Assembly: GCA_014382685.1 (NCBI GenBank)
Contig: JACNJG010000088.1
Coordinates: 1-13,636 of the forward strand
DNA: 13,636 bases
Origin: Candidatus Cloacimonadota bacterium
GTDB lineage: Bacteria > Cloacimonadota > Cloacimonadia > JGIOTU-2
Direction of reading: 5' to 3'
The notes under the pieces were generated by a model. It saw only the letters and a list, made by a program, of their open reading frames with translations. It was not told the origin of the DNA and did not search any database. This document shows positions 1 to 7,650 of this stretch, one piece after another (the first letter of the stretch is position 1; the number at the start of each line of letters is the position of its first letter). Both the position numbers and the translations under genes were made by a program.

Positions 1-1875
1 GGTGGAATTGCTGGGGGCAATATGTACAATTATTATCTCCCTCACTACAATACACTCAATGCACTTGATAGTCCTCTTTCCATAGACATAACCATGGAAA
101 TAGTTACAAGATCAAATGTTGAGATTCAAGCAAATATTGAAGTTACAGGAAATGTTACAACAATAAATAATAAACTACTTTTTCTATTAACAAATCAGTA
201 TAATACAGATTATACCTCTGCTGTTGTAGCATATTATGAAGAGGTATTTTCTCTTACTACAGTTGGTCAGATAGAGACATATACGCATTCATTTAATTTT
301 GATTCATCATGGGATGTGGAACATTTAAAAGCTGTAGCGATTGTTCAAACATTTTCTGGCAATCATATGATTCTTCAAGGTGCGTTTTGTGGTGTTTATG
401 CTTTAATACCAGCTTTTTCAAGCAATATCCAAGATGGTCCCCCTGAACTGGGTGTACAATTTTATAATGAATCTTACCCACCAACCGGTCTCACATTCGA
501 ATGGGACTTTAACGGTGATGGCACATGGGATAGCACAGAAGAGAATCCGTATTATCTATATGATACTATTGGTAGTTACGATGTTTCTTTACGGATTTCA
601 GATGGAAATGAAACAATGATTACTACAATGGAGGACTTTATCGCCGTGTTAAATCCCACAAATATATCCGGTGAGCTTGCAGGAAATTGGTCTCCTACTT
701 ATGGAACCTATACTATTACCGGAGATGTGACAGTTCCGGCAGGAGCAGTTCTCTCAATTGAACCGAGCACTAATATTGTCGTGAATAATAACAGCAAAAT
801 CCAGATTAACGGAAGAATAGAAGCACAAGGTTCTGAACGTGGTTTGATAAACTTCTCAACCAACGATCAATGGAAAGGAATAAAGATCATTGATAACCAG
901 GAAGATAACTTGATCGATTACTGCTATTTCACCGGCTCGACAGAGAGCGCAGTGGATATTGATAATTCAACTGTGGATATACTCAACAGCACTTTTTATG
1001 AAAATACAAACACCTCTCAAAAAGGACCTGCGATCAATGTATTAGATGCAAGTGATGTGCTTATCGAAAGTAATATAATTGCAAATAACTACAGCACAGT
1101 ACTCACAGGCGGTATCGGACTTGATAATTCAGCTTGTGTGATCTCACATAATATTATTGTGAATAATGAAGCGAACTTTGCAGGTGCGATAGGCATGAAG
1201 AATGGCTCTAATGCCACTCTCATCAATAATACGATTGCGAATAATCTCGCTAACTACGCCTGCATATACATGCTTGCCTCTTATCCGAACGTGAAAAATA
1301 CGATCATTATCCACGACGGCTTGATCTTCACGACTTTCAGCAGTAATCCAATAGTAAATTATTCCTGTATCTCAGGTGGATATTCCGGAACCGGTAATAT
1401 CAGCGATGATCCTCAATTTGTAAATCCAACTGCAGGAGATGGTAATGCCTATAACGGCTTGACTGCGGACTGGAGCTTGCAGGAAACTTCACCATGCATC
1501 GATACCGGCGATCCTTCATCACCTCCTGATCCTGACGGCACGATTGCAGATATGGGTGCATTGTACTATCATCAGCAGATTTCAAATGACGACCCTCATA
1601 GCAACATGATCTATGTCAGGCAGAATACGCCAAATCCTTTCAAGGGTTCTACTGCAATATCCTATTCATTACCCCAAAATTCTGAAAATGCTGTCATCAC
1701 TATCTATAATGTAAAAGGTGATTTGGTAAAAGAATTTGTTCTTGACGATACGGAAGGCGAGATCTCGTGGAACGGCTTTGATCAGAATAATAAAGCAGTT
1801 GCAAGCGGAATTTATTTCTATAGATTACATGGAGATTCCATTTCACAGACCAGATCAATGGTCTTTTTGAGATAG
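1..1875 (+). CDS. Secreted multidomain surface protein (Omp28-like region, PKD, beta-helix, C-terminal sorting-type domain), 5' partial
   Basis: The reading frame is open from base 1 and the first Met (base 22) lacks a signal peptide, so the gene probably begins outside the window. Numbering from that Met: residues 1-130 form a beta-rich region like the part after the thioredoxin-like domain of Omp28-related outer membrane proteins. About 135-210 is a PKD domain with the hallmark WDFNGDG at 161-167. About 215-520 is a right-handed parallel beta-helix with many Asn-rich rungs (SNIIANN, NNTIANN). The last 81 residues start at PNPF and run through SWNGFDQNNKAVASGIYFYRL, typical of a FlgD-Ig-like or Por/T9SS type A C-terminal domain. 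It is likely exported and surface-attached or released; a polysaccharide or adhesion role would be a guess. Its last codons overlap the predicted selC promoter. The domain calls are firm but the substrate is unknown. Confidence 0.88.
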   Translation, partial: GGIAGGNMYNYYLPHYNTLNALDSPLSIDITMEIVTRSNVEIQANIEVTGNVTTINNKLLFLLTNQYNTDYTSAVVAYYEEVFSLTTVGQIETYTHSFNFDSSWDVEHLKAVAIVQTFSGNHMILQGAFCGVYALIPAFSSNIQDGPPELGVQFYNESYPPTGLTFEWDFNGDGTWDSTEENPYYLYDTIGSYDVSLRISDGNETMITTMEDFIAVLNPTNISGELAGNWSPTYGTYTITGDVTVPAGAVLSIEPSTNIVVNNNSKIQINGRIEAQGSERGLINFSTNDQWKGIKIIDNQEDNLIDYCYFTGSTESAVDIDNSTVDILNSTFYENTNTSQKGPAINVLDASDVLIESNIIANNYSTVLTGGIGLDNSACVISHNIIVNNEANFAGAIGMKNGSNATLINNTIANNLANYACIYMLASYPNVKNTIIIHDGLIFTTFSSNPIVNYSCISGGYSGTGNISDDPQFVNPTAGDGNAYNGLTADWSLQETSPCIDTGDPSSPPDPDGTIADMGALYYHQQISNDDPHSNMIYVRQNTPNPFKGSTAISYSLPQNSENAVITIYNVKGDLVKEFVLDDTEGEISWNGFDQNNKAVASGIYFYRLHGDSISQTRSMVFLR

Positions 1876-1895
1876 CGTATTTCTGAAAATATAAA
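1867..1895 (+). promoter_or_regulatory. Sigma70-like promoter for selC-selA-selB
   Basis: A -35 box TTGAGA (1867-1872) and a -10 box TATAAA (1890-1895) are separated by 17 nt. The expected start falls at about 1902-1905, right at the 5' end of the tRNA-Sec gene. The -35 box lies in the last codons of the upstream surface-protein gene. Position and spacing are seen directly; activity is inferred. Confidence 0.6.
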
Positions 1896-1904
1896 ATAGC
1901 TTTC

Positions 1905-2002
1905 GGTTGAGAGGATGGAACTGGTGTTCCAGCTGGTCTTCAAAATCAGTAGTGAGCGGATAACACCGTTTATGGCAGGTTCGATTCCTGCCCTCTCGGC
2001 CA
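1905..2002 (+). tRNA. selC: tRNA-Sec (anticodon UCA)
   Basis: Selenocysteine tRNA that decodes UGA; it is charged with Ser by SerRS and converted by SelA. The D stem has 6 bp (1916-1921 with 1926-1931) and a 4-nt loop, the hallmark of tRNA-Sec. The anticodon stem CTGGT/ATCAG (1933-1937/1945-1949) closes the loop CTTCAAA, with anticodon TCA at 1940-1942. A long variable arm has a 5-bp stem (AGCGG/CCGTT around 1955-1970). The T arm is GGCAGG-TTCGATT-CCTGCC. The exact ends are uncertain by about 3 nt. One fold pairs 1905-1913 with 1993-2001 (9 bp, two G-U). Another uses an encoded CCA at 2000-2002 and G1999 as discriminator, leaving a 7-bp acceptor (1908-1914/1992-1998). selA follows directly, which supports the call. 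A run of seven T follows at 2003-2009. Confidence 0.93.
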
Positions 2003-2029
2003 TTTTTTTATTTACAAAAAGGATGTCTA

Positions 2030-3415
2030 ATGGATAAGGGCGAACTCAGAAAAATTCCCGGAGTGGATACATTGATGAAGAACTCCGAAATAAAGAAGCT
2101 CATCTCTGAATATGGAGAAGAGCTTGCTGTTTTTTCAATCCGTAAGGTACTGGGCGAAATAAGAGAAGCTGTTATGAAAGGGAAAAAGCTACCTCAAAAT
2201 GATAGAATACTTAACCGGATCAGAAAAAAAGTGTATCATATTGGCACTTGCTCATTAAAACCAATGATCAATGCGACTGGTGTTGTACTGCATACGAATC
2301 TTGGACGTGCACCTTTGGGTTCTGCACTCACGGAAGAGGTTGCAAAAATAATTGAAGGATATTCAAATCTTGAGTTCGATCTGGAAAAGGGGAAGCGAGG
2401 ACACAGGGAAGATCATATCACCGATCTTGTTACTTTCATCACAGGAGCTGAAGATGCAGTTGTGGTGAATAATAATGCTGCAGGCGTTTATCTGTCGCTT
2501 AAAACCTTTTGTGAAAACAAGGAAGCAGTAATATCACGAGGTGAGCTTATTGAGATCGGCGGGTCATTCCGAATACCGGACATCATGCAGCAGAGCGGTG
2601 CAAAAATGGTGGAGGTCGGCACAACGAACAGGACACGGCTCTCAGATTATGAAGCAGCGCTCACGGAAGAAACTGCGGTATTGTTCAAAGCTCATAAATC
2701 CAATTATTATATTAAGGGATTTTCTGAAGAAATTGAGATAGAAAAGCTGGCAGAATGCGCTCATGCTCATGGACTTGTTTGCATATATGATTTGGGATCA
2801 GGACTGCTGCGTAAACCAAAGGGCTTACCTCTCAGCACAGAACCGGATGTTCGTTCCGCAATACGATCAGGAGCGGATCTCGTGATGTTCAGTTGTGATA
2901 AACTACTCGGTGGTCCGCAGGCGGGCATCGTTGCTGGAAAAAAGGAGTATATTCAAAAATTGAAGAAATCTCCTCTCATGCGAGTTCTTCGTGTTGGTAA
3001 AATGACACTTGCAGCACTTTCGGAAGTGATAAGGTGTTATCTCAAGGACGAGACTCTTCTTACAAATGTACCTGTCTTCCGCATGCTGGATCAGAAAAAA
3101 GATGAGCTTAAGAAGAAAGCAAAAGAATTTTCTCAGTTATTATCAAAAGAGAATATTTCCAATAAAATTATTGATAATATTGCACGTTGTGGTGGGGGAA
3201 CTCTTCCGCAGGTTGAAATTCCCAGCTATGCAGTTCAGCTCGATCTTTCTAAAAGTAAACTTTCTCCTGAGCAGCTATATCATAAATTGCTACAGTTAGA
3301 TAAACCGATACTTGGAATTCTTAGAGAAGGTTCGTTACTTTTTGATATGTTTACTCTTGATAAAGATCAGACAACCGAAATTGCAAAGCAGATCAAGAAA
3401 ATGATCCAAACATAA
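2030..3415 (+). CDS. selA: L-seryl-tRNA(Sec) selenium transferase (selenocysteine synthase)
   Basis: PLP-dependent cytosolic enzyme that converts Ser-tRNA(Sec) to Sec-tRNA(Sec) using selenophosphate from SelD. At 461 aa it is the usual length of bacterial SelA. The N-terminal helical domain (1-70) includes the typical LPxVD-like start (IPGVDTLM). The core begins at INATGVVLHTNLGRAPL (80-96) and contains NLEFDLEKGKRGHR. The PLP lysine is Lys291 in FSCDKLLGGPQAG, where most homologues have SGDK; here Gly is replaced by Cys289. A C-terminal domain follows. The ATG at 2030 has AAAGGA at 2018-2023, 6 nt upstream. It is co-directional with selC upstream and selB one base downstream, so it is almost certainly in one transcription unit. 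Confidence 0.97.
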   Translation: MDKGELRKIPGVDTLMKNSEIKKLISEYGEELAVFSIRKVLGEIREAVMKGKKLPQNDRILNRIRKKVYHIGTCSLKPMINATGVVLHTNLGRAPLGSALTEEVAKIIEGYSNLEFDLEKGKRGHREDHITDLVTFITGAEDAVVVNNNAAGVYLSLKTFCENKEAVISRGELIEIGGSFRIPDIMQQSGAKMVEVGTTNRTRLSDYEAALTEETAVLFKAHKSNYYIKGFSEEIEIEKLAECAHAHGLVCIYDLGSGLLRKPKGLPLSTEPDVRSAIRSGADLVMFSCDKLLGGPQAGIVAGKKEYIQKLKKSPLMRVLRVGKMTLAALSEVIRCYLKDETLLTNVPVFRMLDQKKDELKKKAKEFSQLLSKENISNKIIDNIARCGGGTLPQVEIPSYAVQLDLSKSKLSPEQLYHKLLQLDKPILGILREGSLLFDMFTLDKDQTTEIAKQIKKMIQT

Positions 3416-3416
3416 C

Positions 3417-5342
3417 ATGAAACATCTGATAATGGGCACAGCCGGTCATGTTGACCACGGCAAAACTGCGCTCATAAAAGCACTTACAAATTTTGACTGC
3501 GATACGCATAAGGATGAAAAACAGCGTGGAATAACGATCCATCTCGGTTTCACACACCTCGATCTACCAAATGGGAATAGTATCGGCATTATCGATGTGC
3601 CAGGGCATAAGGATTTTATCAATACTATGATCTCCGGCGCCAGTACCATCGATTTTGTGCTCTTTACAATTGCTGCAGATAGCAGTATCATGCCGCAAAC
3701 AAGAGAACATCTACACATTATGGAGTTACTTGGGATCAAAAAAGGCATTATTGCTCTCACAAAAAGTGATACGGTCGATGAAGAAATTCTCGAGCTTGTA
3801 GAACTTGAGATAAGTGAATTCGTTTCCGGCACTTTTCTGGAAAATGCACCAATTATCAGAACTTCTGTCAAAGATAATACCGGCATCGAGGAGCTGTTGC
3901 GGGAACTGGAAAAAGTCACAGAACATATTGAGCAGCGTTCGAGCGGATGTTTTTTCAGAATGTATATCGATAGAATATTCAGTGTGCAGGGATTCGGGAC
4001 TGTGATCAATGGGTCTGTGTTGCAAGGAAAAGCAACGAAAATGACTCCATTATATTTGCTTCCAGTAAACAAAGAATTGCGGATCAGAAAGCTCGAACAC
4101 CACGGACAGGAAGTTCAAGAAATATTTTCAGGGCAGCGAGCTTCTCTTAATGTGGTCGGACTAGATATTCAGGATTTTAATAGGGGAATGCTGGTTTCTG
4201 AGAGGGTGATCAAGCCAACAAAAATGATCGATGCAGAACTCACTTTGTTTGAACACGAGAGATCATTGGAGGTGTGGAATCATGCTCTCTTTCTGATGGG
4301 AACTTTTGAAGATCAGGCAAGAATACATCTGCTCGATAAGGATACCTTGCATGGCGGAGAGAGTGGACTGGTGCAAATACATCTTAAAAAAGGGTGTTTT
4401 CCCATTTTCGGAGACTCTTTTATCATAAGAAGTACTTCTAACGATATCACGCTCGGAGGTGGAAAAATTCTCGATGCATATCCTCTTCATCATAAAAAGA
4501 GAACTCAAAAAATTATCCGGCATCTTAAAACAATTGCTCGAGGTGGTTTATCTGAATTTCTTGCTGAAGAAGTAAGAAAACAGCCACATGCGGTTTCACT
4601 CTCCTCTCTATCAGAAATATCTAACAAAACCGAGAAAGAGCTTCTGGAGATCATTAGAGAATCATTTTCTGAAGACATTGAAACAAGGGAGTTTAACAAA
4701 GAATTGTTGCTCATCACACGCTCCAGGATTGACCTTATACGAGCAGAAATAATTAAACTCCTTAACGCTCATCATAAAGAAAATCCACTCATCAAAAAAG
4801 GAAAAACTTTCGATGAAATGTGCAGTATGTTGAATACGAAAAATGCCAATGACAGCACGCTATTGGGAATACTATTAGAAGAAATGGTTCGGGATAACCA
4901 ACTTGCCAAAGTTAATGGAACTTTTGCCCTTTTAGATAGAGCAGTCACACTTTCGCATGAGGAAATGCAGAAGATTGAGAAAATCGATCAGTTCTTACTG
5001 AATTGCGGAATGAAAGTGCCTGTAATGAATGAGATAAGAGCATTTGCGGAAGGTGAGCAGATCTCATCAAAAGAGTTGAATAATATATTAGACCATCTCA
5101 TTGAAAATAAGAAAGTCTTCACAATTGAGAGTTCGTTCATTCATGCTGAGATCGTAAAAAAAGCGGAGAAGGTTTTGTTGAAGCACTTCAAAAATAATGA
5201 CAAGCTGCTCATTGCTGATTTTCGGGATCAACTGAATGCAAATAGAAAGATATGTCTGCTACTTCTATCCTATTTTGACGATCTGGGATGGACGGTTCGT
5301 AAAGGGGATTTCAGGATTTTATCTGAAAAAGGGAAGAAATAA
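3417..5342 (+). CDS. selB: Selenocysteine-specific translation elongation factor SelB
   Basis: GTPase that carries Sec-tRNA(Sec) to the ribosome and binds the SECIS hairpin next to in-frame UGA codons. The G domain has G1 GHVDHGKT (10-17), RGIT (37-40), G3 DVPGH (60-64) and G4 TKSD (115-118). EF-Tu-like beta-barrel domains II-IV follow (about 170-370). The C-terminal half (about 380-641) is helical and fits the four winged-helix domains that bind SECIS RNA. The length of 641 aa is near other bacterial SelB proteins (about 610-640). The start lies 1 nt after the selA stop and has no clear Shine-Dalgarno of its own, suggesting translational coupling. The TAA stop is followed by AT-rich sequence of a different character. 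Confidence 0.97.
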   Translation: MKHLIMGTAGHVDHGKTALIKALTNFDCDTHKDEKQRGITIHLGFTHLDLPNGNSIGIIDVPGHKDFINTMISGASTIDFVLFTIAADSSIMPQTREHLHIMELLGIKKGIIALTKSDTVDEEILELVELEISEFVSGTFLENAPIIRTSVKDNTGIEELLRELEKVTEHIEQRSSGCFFRMYIDRIFSVQGFGTVINGSVLQGKATKMTPLYLLPVNKELRIRKLEHHGQEVQEIFSGQRASLNVVGLDIQDFNRGMLVSERVIKPTKMIDAELTLFEHERSLEVWNHALFLMGTFEDQARIHLLDKDTLHGGESGLVQIHLKKGCFPIFGDSFIIRSTSNDITLGGGKILDAYPLHHKKRTQKIIRHLKTIARGGLSEFLAEEVRKQPHAVSLSSLSEISNKTEKELLEIIRESFSEDIETREFNKELLLITRSRIDLIRAEIIKLLNAHHKENPLIKKGKTFDEMCSMLNTKNANDSTLLGILLEEMVRDNQLAKVNGTFALLDRAVTLSHEEMQKIEKIDQFLLNCGMKVPVMNEIRAFAEGEQISSKELNNILDHLIENKKVFTIESSFIHAEIVKKAEKVLLKHFKNNDKLLIADFRDQLNANRKICLLLLSYFDDLGWTVRKGDFRILSEKGKK

Positions 5343-5395
5343 TTGAGCTGATAGAGGTGCTATACGAAATTGATTTTGAATAAAGGAAAAATTTA

Positions 5396-6232
5396 GTGAA
5401 GCTAAAGAAACATTTAATAGATTTTAACAACTTGATAGAGTTTAGTAATCAAATTCTATCAGGAGTAAAAGAAAAAATTATTAGATATATCAATGAAAAT
5501 GATGAGATTTATTTAATTACAAATAATAATCTCTATCTCGGTTTTATTCATTTAGAAATTTTTAATAAAAAAATATCAATAAAATTGTATTTAAGTTCTA
5601 ATTGGAATAGTGATTTTAATGAGCAACTATTTGATAGTATTTCAGAATTGATAAAAAATAACAATCAAAACTATTTAACATTTTTACATTGCTTCGATTC
5701 GAAGAATATTCTAAACAGAATCAAAGGGATTGATTTTATGCATCAATATAAATGCAATGAAAATTTTCATAAACCTAATACTGAGTTAAATTCAAATTTC
5801 AAAATTTCAAAAAACATAAGTGATTATAAAGAGTTGATTGACTTTCATTACCTCTGTTATTCTGATGATAAAGATTATATGAACAGTAATTGGGGAAAAA
5901 TGCTTCAATCGTTTCCTAAAGCACCAATTCCAAAGCTCATCTATATTTGTCATAATAAAGACAATATTATTGGTTCTTGTATTGGCTATTTAATTCCAAA
6001 GAAAAATATGAAATATCTCTATTCAATCTGTGTTCATCCTGATTATAGAGGGAAATCGATTGGAGAATATTTGCTGCAATTATTTCTTTCAACCGAGCCC
6101 TTGATTTCTTGTTATTTAACAGTCTATGAATCAGCAAAACCAGCTGTAAATCTTTATGAAAAATTTGGATTTATGAGAATAAAAACTGTTGAAGCAATAG
6201 TAAGAAAGGATCTTAAAATTAGTATTGAATAA
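5396..6232 (+). CDS. GNAT-family N-acetyltransferase, AT-rich, possibly cassette-borne
   Basis: Protein of 278 aa starting at GTG 5396, with AAAGGA at 5382-5387 as ribosome binding site. The C-terminal half (about 135-270) is a GNAT domain. The acetyl-CoA loop region is ICVHPDYRGKSIGEYLL (211-227), with RGKSIG in place of the usual RGxGxG/A. The late motif ESAKPAVNLYEKFGFMRI (245-262) is typical of the family. The N-terminal half (1-130) is less recognisable and may be a degenerate GNAT-like domain. The substrate is unknown. Base composition is strikingly AT-rich: bases 5401-5460 hold 14 G/C in 60, against 29 in 60 at the start of selB. It lies between selB and dinB without obvious functional relation and is followed 5 nt later by an attC-like structured element, suggesting horizontal acquisition. 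Confidence 0.85.
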   Translation: MKLKKHLIDFNNLIEFSNQILSGVKEKIIRYINENDEIYLITNNNLYLGFIHLEIFNKKISIKLYLSSNWNSDFNEQLFDSISELIKNNNQNYLTFLHCFDSKNILNRIKGIDFMHQYKCNENFHKPNTELNSNFKISKNISDYKELIDFHYLCYSDDKDYMNSNWGKMLQSFPKAPIPKLIYICHNKDNIIGSCIGYLIPKKNMKYLYSICVHPDYRGKSIGEYLLQLFLSTEPLISCYLTVYESAKPAVNLYEKFGFMRIKTVEAIVRKDLKISIE

Positions 6233-6236
6233 TTCA

Positions 6237-6318
6237 TATAACAATGCGTTTGCGGTTGGCTTCATGGTTCGTTTTGGACGGAATCTTTCCGAATTCGCAG
6301 CGTGCTTAACGGTTGACA
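6237..6318 (+). other. attC-like (59-base-element-like) structured element
   Basis: Directly after the GNAT stop codon the sequence begins TATAACAATGCG and ends GCGTGCTTAACGGTTGAC. This resembles the outer R'' (xxxxAAC) and R' (GTTxxxx) core sites of integron attC elements. The span is about 80 bp, inside the attC size range. The middle holds a hairpin CGGAA-TCT-TTCCG (6280-6292), and TGCG (6251-6254) can pair with CGCA (6296-6299). The pairing between arms is imperfect, the spacers are unequal, and GTTGACA departs from GTTRRRY. This could be a decayed attC, another type of mobile-element end, or an unrelated structured spacer. Confidence 0.35.
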
Positions 6319-6337
6319 AACAAATAGATAAAGAATC

Positions 6338-7423
6338 ATGAAATCCGAAAAACCAATCCGCAAGATCGTACATATCGACATGGATGCTTTCTTTGCAGCA
6401 GTGGAAGTGCGTGATCATCCTGAATATAAGGGCAAGCCACTTATTGTAGGCGGCGATCCGAATAGCAGGGGAGTTGTCGCCACTTGTTCTTATGATGCCC
6501 GAAAATATGGCATACATTCCGCAATGGCAAGTGCAGTCGCCTATAGACTATGTCCGCATGCGATATTTGTACGCGGCAGGCATGAGGTCTATAAACAGAT
6601 ATCGAAACAAATAAGAAATATATTTAATGAGTATTCTCACCTTGTCGAACCCGTCTCCATTGATGAGGCATACCTTGATGTAACCTATAATAAGAAAGGT
6701 ATGAAATCAGCAACACTTATTGCAAAAGATATAAAGAAAAGGATTTATCGAGAAACCGGATTGACTGCTTCTGCAGGTGTATCTTACAATATGTTCCTTG
6801 CAAAAATTGCTTCTGATATGGATAAGCCGGATGGGCTGGTAGTCATTCTTCCAGATAAAGCAAAAGAAGTGCTGGAAGGGCTTCCCATCGGAAAATTCTA
6901 CGGTATCGGCAAAGTGACCGAGAAGAAAATGCAGATGCTGGGCATTCATACAGGAAAGGATTTGAAAGCCCAGACTCTCGAAGAATTAATACGGCATTTT
7001 GGCAAAGTTGGGAAATATTATTACTATATCGTAAGGGGAATTGATAAAAGAGAAGTGACTCCAGAACGAGATATTAAATCGATAGGACATGAAAATACCT
7101 TTGCTGTTGACATCGATGACATACACGAAATGAAGGAATATCTTGAAGAATGTGCTGCAAAAATTGAGAAGCGTTTAAGGAAGCATAATGTCGCCGGACG
7201 AACGATAACTCTTAAGATAAGATACCCAGATTTCTATCGGGCGACAAGAAGTAGAACAATAACAAAGCCAACACAAGATAAGAACGTAATTATCAATACG
7301 GTTAATTCTCTTCTTGAAGAAACATTTGTGAATAAGTGTAGTGTACGACTGCTTGGGATAAGCGTTTCAAACCTTGAGAAAGACGAGATCAATCTTCCAG
7401 AGCAGCTTACATTAAAGCTCTGA
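6338..7423 (+). CDS. dinB: DNA polymerase IV (Y-family translesion polymerase)
   Basis: Low-fidelity, lesion-bypass DNA polymerase of 361 aa, the usual DinB length. The palm motif HIDMDAFFAAVE (12-23) carries catalytic Asp14, and Phe19 is at the steric-gate position. The second catalytic motif SIDEAYLDV (107-115) has Asp109 and Glu110. The thumb helix-hairpin-helix region lies around 175-210 (GLPIGKFYGIGKVTEKKM). A little-finger domain follows (about 245-350). The last residues QLTLKL (356-361) match the beta-clamp-binding tail of E. coli Pol IV (QLVLGL). The ATG at 6338 begins a frame matching the family; its Shine-Dalgarno is weak. No LexA box was recognised upstream. If the GNAT/attC-like block is removed in thought, dinB would sit about 25 nt after selB. 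Confidence 0.96.
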   Translation: MKSEKPIRKIVHIDMDAFFAAVEVRDHPEYKGKPLIVGGDPNSRGVVATCSYDARKYGIHSAMASAVAYRLCPHAIFVRGRHEVYKQISKQIRNIFNEYSHLVEPVSIDEAYLDVTYNKKGMKSATLIAKDIKKRIYRETGLTASAGVSYNMFLAKIASDMDKPDGLVVILPDKAKEVLEGLPIGKFYGIGKVTEKKMQMLGIHTGKDLKAQTLEELIRHFGKVGKYYYYIVRGIDKREVTPERDIKSIGHENTFAVDIDDIHEMKEYLEECAAKIEKRLRKHNVAGRTITLKIRYPDFYRATRSRTITKPTQDKNVIINTVNSLLEETFVNKCSVRLLGISVSNLEKDEINLPEQLTLKL

Positions 7424-7458
7424 TACTCAAGAATAAAATCCGCAAAGTTTACAATCTT

Positions 7459-7585
7459 GATTTATCGGGGAATCTTGCAAAAGAAATTGTCATTCTCGAG
7501 CGAAGCGAAGAATCTCGCAAAAATGTTCAAATCAACGAACAGGGAGACTCTTCGCAAGCTCAGGGTGACAAGCGTGTTTTTTTTT
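7459..7585 (+). repeat. Intergenic hairpin repeat, copy 1
   Basis: About 127 bp beginning GATTTATC and ending in nine T. TTGTCA (7487-7492) is mirrored by TGACAA (7566-7571). Inside, GCGAAGAATCTC and GAGACTCTTCGC form 11 of 12 pairs, and TGTTC/GAACA form the inner stem, so the unit folds into one long imperfect hairpin of about 85 nt. The T run (7577-7585) lies just after the hairpin, so it may act as a transcription terminator for dinB. Similar TGTCATTCT...GAAGAATCT sequences are known as dispersed intergenic repeats in many bacterial genomes. Confidence 0.8.
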
Positions 7586-7650
7586 AATAAAATTATCATT
7601 GAGTACATTCGCTTTACTCAGTATAAATTCCACGACCGAATTTCCAATCC

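Noticed and set aside
1818..2003. Minus-strand 61-aa ORF beginning MAERAGIEPAI
   Set aside because: It is antisense to the tRNA-Sec T arm; this type of peptide is a common false gene call over tRNA genes.
1995..2009. tRNA 3' end plus seven T as an intrinsic terminator
   Set aside because: The T-arm hairpin ends about 10 nt before the T run, too far for a standard terminator, and selA follows without a promoter I can see.
3446..4072. Minus-strand 208-aa ORF
   Set aside because: It lies entirely antisense to the selB GTPase domain, which is strongly supported; no recognisable domain.
6313..6318. Perfect TTGACA as a -35 box for dinB
   Set aside because: It lies only 19 nt from the dinB ATG, leaving no room for a -10 box and a leader.
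7421..7423. In-frame TGA stops of dinB (7421), the HATPase-GNAT gene (9440) and DUF4954 (10567, minus) as possible Sec codons, given selCAB nearby
   Set aside because: Each protein is already full length at its TGA, and the following codons show no conserved motif or evident SECIS hairpin.
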